Part shown: positions 58,456-64,000 of the stretch, piece after piece
How positions within the stretch are numbered: position 1 is the stretch's first letter
Layout: each line of letters opens with the position of its first letter
NCBI GenBank assembly: GCA_007694005.1
Contig: RECN01000071.1
Coordinates: forward strand, 1 to 64,000
DNA from: Spirochaetaceae bacterium
GTDB taxonomy: Bacteria; Spirochaetota; Spirochaetia; DSM-27196; SKKC01
DNA: 64,000 bases
Reading direction: 5' to 3'
Made by a program: the position numbers and the translations under genes
Notes under the pieces: model-generated
Told to the model about the DNA's origin: nothing
The model's database searches: none
The model's input: only the letters and a program-made list of their open reading frames with translations

Positions 58456-59924
58456 ACCGATGCCTCCTGAGCGATTGCCGCTTCGATCTCCGTGAACAGC
58501 GTTCGTATTTTCTGTGCGTCCTTGTATCCCGTTTCGTCCTCGAGCCCGCTTGAAACATCGACAAGCTCCGGGCCGAAGCGCCGCACAAGCTCGCGTACGT
58601 TGTCGGGCCTGATGCCCCCGGCGACCCAGAGCGGCCCCTGCGCGCAGACCGCTTCGAGGATTTCCGGGTCGAGTCTCCGACCCGTCCCTCCCCGCGCGTC
58701 CCGACTGTAGGCGTCAACGAGACAGCGCGGACAGTAGAACTCGCCAAGCCCCTGCGCGTCGTCGGGCGTGCGAAGCTGCATTGCCTTGTAGTAAGGGAAG
58801 GCAAGAGGTGCGCACTCATGCGGTTCTTCATCACCGTGCAGCTGCACCGCGTCCAGATAACCGTCTGCGAGTAGCTCCTGCACCTCAAGCGGAAGCACCG
58901 CCTCGGCGTCCTTCCCGTCACGCGCGACGACAACCGCAACCTTCAGCGCGTCGAGCCCCGCGCACTCTCTGACGCAGGCCGCGCTGCTGCGACGCGGGCT
59001 TTCGGCGAAGACAAAGCCCAGAAGGTCGGCACCGGCTTCCACCGCCACCGCAGCGTCTGAGGCGCGCATTATGCCGCAGACCTTGACCCAGGGGCGCCGG
59101 TGCCGTTTCGCGGTGAGGCGGTACCAGAACCCGGTGGGGACGCCGGCCGCCGGAGGCGCGCCGAGCGCGAGGCCGCGTTTGATCGCGGGGATGCGCGTAT
59201 GGTCGCGCACCACCGACTCACCGACGAGCACACCGCTGAATCCCGACTGTGAGGCGAGTGCGGCCTGCTCCTCTTCGAAGATCCCCGACTCGTAGACGAC
59301 GCTGCAGGGCCAGTCTATCGCGTGGCGGACCCGCACGGGTCCGAGTGGATCTATGCGGAAGGTCTTGAGGTCGCGGGCGTTTACCCCGACGAGCCCGGGC
59401 TTAAGCGGTGCAACGCGCCGGGCCTCGCGTTCATCGTGCACCTCTAGCAGAGCGTCCATGCCGAGTTCGCTCGCCCGCCGGTACATGGCCGACAGCTCGT
59501 CGTCAGACAGGAGCGAGGCTATGAGCAGGATGCAGTCGGCACCGGCGCGGTAGGAGTACTCGACGTCGGTCAAGTCGAGCAGGAAGTCCTTGCGGAGCAC
59601 TGGTAGATCGGGGAAGGTCTTCTTGACGACCATGAGGTCGGTCAGGTTGCCGCCAAAGTGATCCTCTTCGGTGAGAATCGAGATCGCATCCGCGCCGAGC
59701 TCGCGGTAGGTCCCTGCGAGCCGTACCGGCTGTATGCTCCCGTCTATGGTTCCCCGCGAGGGGCTTTTGCGCTTGATTTCGCAGATCACAAAGTTCGATC
59801 GTGGGAATGGCACTACGGGGTGCATGCGCTCGGCCGGAACGAGGGACGCGAGGCTGTAGCCTTCGGCTGCAACGCGCTCCCGGCGTTTTGTAGCGATGCG
59901 GGTCAGAATATCTACGTCGCTCAT
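58452..59924 (-). CDS. trpCF: fused indole-3-glycerol-phosphate synthase / phosphoribosylanthranilate isomerase
   Basis: IGPS half: CEIKRKSPSRGTI, AISILTEEDHFGGN, LRKDFLLD. PRAI half: VKVCGIMRASDAAVAVEAGADLLGFVFAESPRR, WVAGGIRPDNVRELV. Confidence 0.92.
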   Translation of the reverse strand: MSDVDILTRIATKRRERVAAEGYSLASLVPAERMHPVVPFPRSNFVICEIKRKSPSRGTIDGSIQPVRLAGTYRELGADAISILTEEDHFGGNLTDLMVVKKTFPDLPVLRKDFLLDLTDVEYSYRAGADCILLIASLLSDDELSAMYRRASELGMDALLEVHDEREARRVAPLKPGLVGVNARDLKTFRIDPLGPVRVRHAIDWPCSVVYESGIFEEEQAALASQSGFSGVLVGESVVRDHTRIPAIKRGLALGAPPAAGVPTGFWYRLTAKRHRRPWVKVCGIMRASDAAVAVEAGADLLGFVFAESPRRSSAACVRECAGLDALKVAVVVARDGKDAEAVLPLEVQELLADGYLDAVQLHGDEEPHECAPLAFPYYKAMQLRTPDDAQGLGEFYCPRCLVDAYSRDARGGTGRRLDPEILEAVCAQGPLWVAGGIRPDNVRELVRRFGPELVDVSSGLEDETGYKDAQKIRTLFTEIEAAIAQEASV

Positions 59925-61537
59925 GCCGCCCCCTCGTCGGGTGTCGTTCCGTGTGACCGCGACAGTATCGTGTTGATGCGATCCGCCGCAGACCCGTTGG
60001 CAAGCGCCGTTTTGACCCGCGCGACCCCGTCGGCGAGGTCGGCGGCTATTCCGGCAACCCAGAGCGCCGCACCGGCGTTCAGAAGCACCGCGTCGCGTAC
60101 CGCCGCCGGACCGGAGCCTGCAAGAAGCTCGCGCGCCATAGCGGCGTTTTCTTCGGCCGTGCCGCCGGCGAGGTCGGCGGTATCGTGGCCGGTTATCCCG
60201 TAGTCGGCCGGGTCGATTTCGAACTCGCGGATGCTGCCGTCAGGCTCGAGCAGGGCCGCAGACGTGATCGCTGCCGGGCTTATCTCGTCAAGGCCGTCGT
60301 GACCGTGGACCACAAGCGCCCGCTTGAGCCCGAGCTCGCGGCCCGCCTCCGCGACGACGCGGCAGAAGCGCGGGTCGAAGACCCCGATCAGCTGGTAGGC
60401 GGCCCCCGCGGGGTTAGAAAGCGGCCCGATGAGATTGAACACGGTCTTGATCTTGAGCTCGCGCCGCGGAACGGCGGCGTGCTTCATGGCGCTGTGATAC
60501 AGGGGCGCGAAGAGAAAGGCGAAGCCCTCAGCCTCGAGAAAGCGCTCGGCTTCCGCCGGTGTCAGGTCAAGGTTCAGACCCAGGGAACGATAGAAGTCCG
60601 CGCTCCCGCTGATGCTCGAGACCGCGCGGTTCCCGTGTTTGGCGACTTTCGCTCCGCAGGCTGCCGCGACGAGCGCGCAGAAACTGGAAATGTTGAAGGT
60701 ACCAAGACCGTCGCCCCCGGTGCCGCAGGTATCAAGCGTCTCTCCGCTCACCGTCACCGGTACGCGTCTGCGCTGCAGCACCGAGGCGCATCCAGCCACC
60801 TCCGACGCGGCTATGCCCTTCGCGTTCAGGCCGACGAGGACCCCGGCGATCTGGGCCGGGGTCAGACTCCCGTCGGTGACCTCTTCCATGAAGCGCTGCG
60901 CTTCGGCAAAGCTCAGGTCCTGCCCGGCTATAATATGATTCAGCGTGCCGGTATAATCGAAGGGATCGCGTCGGTAGCTCAGGAAGGCTCTGAGGACTTC
61001 CTTTCCGGCGGCACTGCCTATGGATTCGGGATGAAACTGCACGCCTTCCACGAGGTACTCCCGGTGGCGCACCCCCATGATCTCATCATCCTGACTTCTG
61101 GCGGTCACCTCGAGCTCGGCCGGGAGACTCTCCGGGTCAATGACGAGGGAGTGGTATCGCATGAAGGTCTCGGCCTTCCCTATGGTCCGGAAGACACCCT
61201 GCCCGTCAAGCCGCATGGGCTCTGCCTTGCCGTGCACGATGCGCTGTGCACCGACGATGCGCCCGCCGAAGGCCTCACCGATCGCCTGGTGCCCGAGGCA
61301 CACCCCGAGTATGGGGATCTCACCGGCAAAGGCCTTGATCAGGTCTATGCTGATGCCAGCCTCAGCCGGACGTCCGGGCCCCGGAGAGATGATGATGCGT
61401 GATGGAGACAGCACACGCACCTCATCCACGGTGATCCGGTCGTTTCTCACCACCTTGACCGCTTCATCGGTGAGTTCGCTGAGATACTGATACAGGTTGT
61501 GGGTAAACGAGTCGTAGTTATCAAGCAGCAGAATCAT
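59921..61537 (-). CDS. trpGD: fused anthranilate synthase component II / anthranilate phosphoribosyltransferase
   Basis: TrpG half: LLDNYDSFTHNLYQYL, ISPGPGRPAEAGIS, GVCLGHQAIGEAFGG. TrpD half: DTCGTGGDGLGTFNISSFCALVAAACGAKVAKHGNRAVSSISGSAD. Confidence 0.94.
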   Translation of the reverse strand: MILLLDNYDSFTHNLYQYLSELTDEAVKVVRNDRITVDEVRVLSPSRIIISPGPGRPAEAGISIDLIKAFAGEIPILGVCLGHQAIGEAFGGRIVGAQRIVHGKAEPMRLDGQGVFRTIGKAETFMRYHSLVIDPESLPAELEVTARSQDDEIMGVRHREYLVEGVQFHPESIGSAAGKEVLRAFLSYRRDPFDYTGTLNHIIAGQDLSFAEAQRFMEEVTDGSLTPAQIAGVLVGLNAKGIAASEVAGCASVLQRRRVPVTVSGETLDTCGTGGDGLGTFNISSFCALVAAACGAKVAKHGNRAVSSISGSADFYRSLGLNLDLTPAEAERFLEAEGFAFLFAPLYHSAMKHAAVPRRELKIKTVFNLIGPLSNPAGAAYQLIGVFDPRFCRVVAEAGRELGLKRALVVHGHDGLDEISPAAITSAALLEPDGSIREFEIDPADYGITGHDTADLAGGTAEENAAMARELLAGSGPAAVRDAVLLNAGAALWVAGIAADLADGVARVKTALANGSAADRINTILSRSHGTTPDEGAA

Positions 61538-61540
61538 TGC

Positions 61541-62938
61541 CTATACCTCCAGACCGATAGCCCGTGCGAGGGCCGAAAGCTTTTCCTGTGTTTCCTCATA
61601 CTCGCGCTCGGGGGTCGAGTCATAAACTACTCCCGCACCCGCCTGCAGGACCATCGTTTTTCCCGTTTTCATGGCACATCGGATGGCAATACAGGTATCG
61701 AGGTTGCCCCCGGGCTCGACATAGCCGACGACCCCCGCGTAGAAACCCCGACGATGCGGTTCTATCGCATCAAGCGTCTCTATCGCCCGGATCTTCGGCG
61801 CGCCGGAGACCGTACCCGCCGGGAAGGTCGCACGCAGCGCGTGTATGCCGTCGGCCCCCGGCTTCAGCGTTCCACGGGCCTCGCTGACAATGTGCATGAC
61901 CCGGCTGTAGCGCTCTATGCTTAGGAGCTCGGTCAACCGGACCTCGGAACACACCCGCCCTATGTCGTTCCGAGCAAGGTCAACGAGCATGCGGTGCTCG
62001 GCGAGTTCTTTTTCATCCGACAGGAGCTCTTTTTCAAGCGCCTTATCCTCGGCATCCGTCGCCCCGCGCCTGCGCGTCCCGGCAATAGGTCTGATCTGAA
62101 CCTCGCCACCTCTGACCTTCACGTGCACTTCCGGGGAAGCGCCGAAGAGCTGTGTCTCCCCGTAGTCGAGAAAGAACAGGTACGGTGCGGGATTCGCCGT
62201 CCTGAGCCTTCGATACGCCTCAAGGGCCGGAAGCTCGGTCACCGCTTCTACCCTGCGACTCAAGACCGCCTGCAGCAGATTCCCCGCCACAATCTCGTCC
62301 TTCAGCGTTGCCACCCCGTCGATAAAGCGCGCCTTCTCTTTGGGGTCGGCGCCGACTTTCGCCTCGTAGTGCCCGTCGTCGAGGGTCAGGTGCCCGTAAT
62401 CAGCGTCGAGGATGCGCTCGGCGACCCGGTCGACAGCCTCGCGCAGATCAACCTCGTGCTCCGTGTAGTTGACCCCGATCAGGTGAAGCTCATCGGTATA
62501 ATGATCGAAGATGATGAACACGTGACCGAACATGAAGGAGGCAAGCGGATTACCCAGAGGGTCGGGCCGGTCGGCGAGGCGGATCGTGTCGCACTTCGCT
62601 GAGAACTCGTAGGAGAGATAACCGATCCCGCCAGCCGGAAAGGGAACCCCACCCTGCATGGGCTCGTGCTGGTCTGCGATGTAGCGCAGGACGTCGAGGA
62701 TATCGCGCGCCCGGCTTTCCACCCGCCACCGGCGCCGGTCATCCTGCAGGAAGATACCCCGGTCGGTCTCGAAGACGCGGAATGCCTCATCGACCATGAT
62801 CAGAGAGTAGCGCTCCCGACCGTTGTGAAAGGTCGCCGACTCGAGCAAGACCCGTGCGTCGAGCTTTCGGGCGAGGGCAAAAGGGGTAAAACGTTCGCCC
62901 GAGAGCGTTCGTGTAATCGTGTCACTGCGGGTGTCCAT
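61541..62938 (-). CDS. trpE: anthranilate synthase component I
   Basis: IRPIAGTRRRGATDAEDKALEKELLSDEKELAEHRMLVDLARNDIGRVC; FPAGTVSGAPKIRAIETLD. Confidence 0.95.
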   Translation of the reverse strand: MDTRSDTITRTLSGERFTPFALARKLDARVLLESATFHNGRERYSLIMVDEAFRVFETDRGIFLQDDRRRWRVESRARDILDVLRYIADQHEPMQGGVPFPAGGIGYLSYEFSAKCDTIRLADRPDPLGNPLASFMFGHVFIIFDHYTDELHLIGVNYTEHEVDLREAVDRVAERILDADYGHLTLDDGHYEAKVGADPKEKARFIDGVATLKDEIVAGNLLQAVLSRRVEAVTELPALEAYRRLRTANPAPYLFFLDYGETQLFGASPEVHVKVRGGEVQIRPIAGTRRRGATDAEDKALEKELLSDEKELAEHRMLVDLARNDIGRVCSEVRLTELLSIERYSRVMHIVSEARGTLKPGADGIHALRATFPAGTVSGAPKIRAIETLDAIEPHRRGFYAGVVGYVEPGGNLDTCIAIRCAMKTGKTMVLQAGAGVVYDSTPEREYEETQEKLSALARAIGLEV

Positions 62939-62996
62939 GGCGGTCCATCCTTACTGTTCACCACCCTGGTGGTCGCTTTTGGCGCGCCGGAGGCAC

Positions 62997-63045
62997 AAAA
63001 AAAGGCCGCAACCGGTACGCTGAATCGCGTCCACCGGGCGGCCTT
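62997..63045 (-). terminator. trp attenuator terminator
   Basis: Minus strand AAGGCCGC-c-CGGT..ACCGG-..GCGGCCTTTTTTT: long GC-rich stem (with internal GCGT/ACGC pairing) then seven T, in the 5' leader of trpE. Confidence 0.85.
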
Positions 63046-63083
63046 CTTCGTCACACAGTTTACATGCGTGAAGAGCCCCGGTA

Positions 63084-63137
63084 TTACCGGAGCCACCAAC
63101 CAGAATTGTGTGTAATGTCTCGCAATTGAGAAATCAT
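63084..63137 (-). CDS. trpL: tryptophan operon leader peptide MISQLRDITHNSGWWLR
   Basis: ATG ATT TCT CAA TTG CGA GAC ATT ACA CAC AAT TCT GGT TGG TGG CTC CGG TAA: tandem Trp codons immediately before the attenuator stem-loops. Confidence 0.88.
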   Translation of the reverse strand: MISQLRDITHNSGWWLR

Positions 63138-63147
63138 CGTGGTTCTG

Positions 63148-63177
63148 AAATTACCCGCGAGATTGGTAATGTGTCAA
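63148..63177 (-). promoter_or_regulatory. putative trp operon promoter
   Basis: Minus strand TTGACA - 18 bp - TAATTT, ending 10 nt before the trpL ATG. Confidence 0.65.
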
Positions 63178-63188
63178 GATGTGGGGGG

Positions 63189-63458
63189 TTAATCGTAATG
63201 GCTCCACATCCGAATTACTTTAACGACTTTCAAGATATCGTCGACTTGATAGACGATACGGTGCTGTATGTTGATGCGTCGGGAATACGACCCACTGAGA
63301 TCCCCGAGTAGCTTCTCAAAAGGAGGATACTCAGAAAATGGGTTCTCGCGTAACAGCTCAAGAATCCGCTCTGCATTGGGCCGAAGACTGGAGGCTGACA
63401 GTTTTTTCGCGTCTTTTAATGCTTGTTTTGTGAATACGAGACGGTACACCGAATGCAT
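63189..63458 (-). CDS. yoeB: Txe/YoeB-family toxin
   Basis: YRLVFTKQALKDAKKLSASSLRPNAERILELLRENPFSEYPPFEKLLGDLSGSYSRRINIQHRIVYQVDD...VKVIRMWSHYD. Confidence 0.87.
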   Translation of the reverse strand: MHSVYRLVFTKQALKDAKKLSASSLRPNAERILELLRENPFSEYPPFEKLLGDLSGSYSRRINIQHRIVYQVDDILKVVKVIRMWSHYD

Positions 63459-63710
63459 CTACCACTCGATGGCATCCGAGCATTCGTCCAGGGGAGTTTG
63501 CATTCCTTCAAGAATAGATTCACGCATACCTGGTATAGCCGTCAGTGCGAGTGTTGCTTCGATATTGTTCCAGTCCTCGTCGGAAACCAGAACAGCTGCA
63601 CCGTTTTTTCCAGTGATCTGTATCGGTCGATGCGACTCTCTGACCTGTTGGACGATCTTGAAGAGGTCCTTTCGGGCGTTCGTTATGTTGATTGAATCCA
63701 TTGAAGACAT
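63459..63710 (-). CDS. yefM: YefM/Phd-family antitoxin
   Basis: MDSINITNARKDLFKIVQQVRESHRPIQITGKNGAAVLVSDEDWNNIEATL; directly upstream of the toxin. Confidence 0.87.
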   Translation of the reverse strand: MSSMDSINITNARKDLFKIVQQVRESHRPIQITGKNGAAVLVSDEDWNNIEATLALTAIPGMRESILEGMQTPLDECSDAIEW

Positions 63711-63712
63711 CC

Positions 63713-63730
63713 TGTACGTAATGCTGTACA
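63713..63730. promoter_or_regulatory. putative YefM operator
   Basis: TGTACG and TGTACA motifs 12 bp apart just upstream of yefM. Confidence 0.5.
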
Positions 63731-63929
63731 TAGTCTACACCCTCCTTCTTGTGCATGTCAAAAGACACCTCGCAGCATCGTCTCTGCGCCCGGGCGCACG
63801 ACGTGCACCTGAGCTACCCGTGCCTATATATACGCAGAAGAAACGTCACTTGATTGGAGGATTTCTAATGATCTGTGGTCGGCGATCGACCTTTGTGAAA
63901 ACACTTACAGATGGTGTACACTGATCTCG

Positions 63930-64000
63930 TGGAATACGCGGTTCATTTGAAACCAAGAGCAATCAAGGATCTTCGAAGCATTGATCAGACTATTGGGACC
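63930..64000 (+). CDS. RelE/ParE-type toxin N-terminus (partial, runs off right edge)
   Basis: GTG GAA TAC GCG GTT CAT TTG AAA CCA AGA GCA ATC AAG GAT CTT CGA: (M)EYAVHLKPRAIKDLRSIDQTIGT resembles RelE/ParE N-termini. An in-frame ATG at 63911 is an alternative start. Confidence 0.5.

Noticed and set aside
60185-61402. 405-aa + strand ORF
   Set aside because: Antisense to trpGD.
62800-63099. 99-aa minus-strand ORF crossing the trp leader
   Set aside because: Runs through the terminator hairpin and overlaps trpE out of frame; the WW leader peptide explains the region better.

Overview
The window is a GC-rich, densely coded chromosomal segment, most likely from a free-living spirochaete. That assignment is inference from gene content and resemblance to spirochaetal proteins; no search was run. 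Main content, left to right: secDF-yajC and groL; two multi-domain histidine kinases; birA; an argR-argC-argB-argD-argG cluster; pgi; a long MinD/ParA-type ATPase; serC followed by an overlapping peptide-type ABC transporter operon with a fused permease and an exported/membrane protein; cdd; a PTS-EIIA/diadenylate-cyclase-type fusion convergent with an MBL-fold/double-cNMP-binding protein; a candidate ncRNA; a PPP-family phosphatase with altered metal-site motifs; two carotenoid genes; galE; hflX; ogt; an aminotransferase plus lipoprotein and MsmX/MalK-type ATPase; an MCP-like protein with cheD; hom; glmS; trxA; a trpE-trpGD-trpCF-trpB-trpA operon; and one or two toxin-antitoxin loci at the right edge. 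Strongest findings: (1) a complete tryptophan attenuator upstream of trpE, with a 17-aa leader peptide containing tandem Trp codons (MISQLRDITHNSGWWLR) that appears leaderless; (2) the EIIA-DAC fusion facing an MBL-cNMP protein; (3) an orphan ~270-nt transcription unit with promoter, hairpins and terminator; (4) a 27-bp near-perfect palindrome over the groL promoter in place of CIRCE; (5) the degenerate phosphatase. No rRNA, tRNA or CRISPR was recognised.
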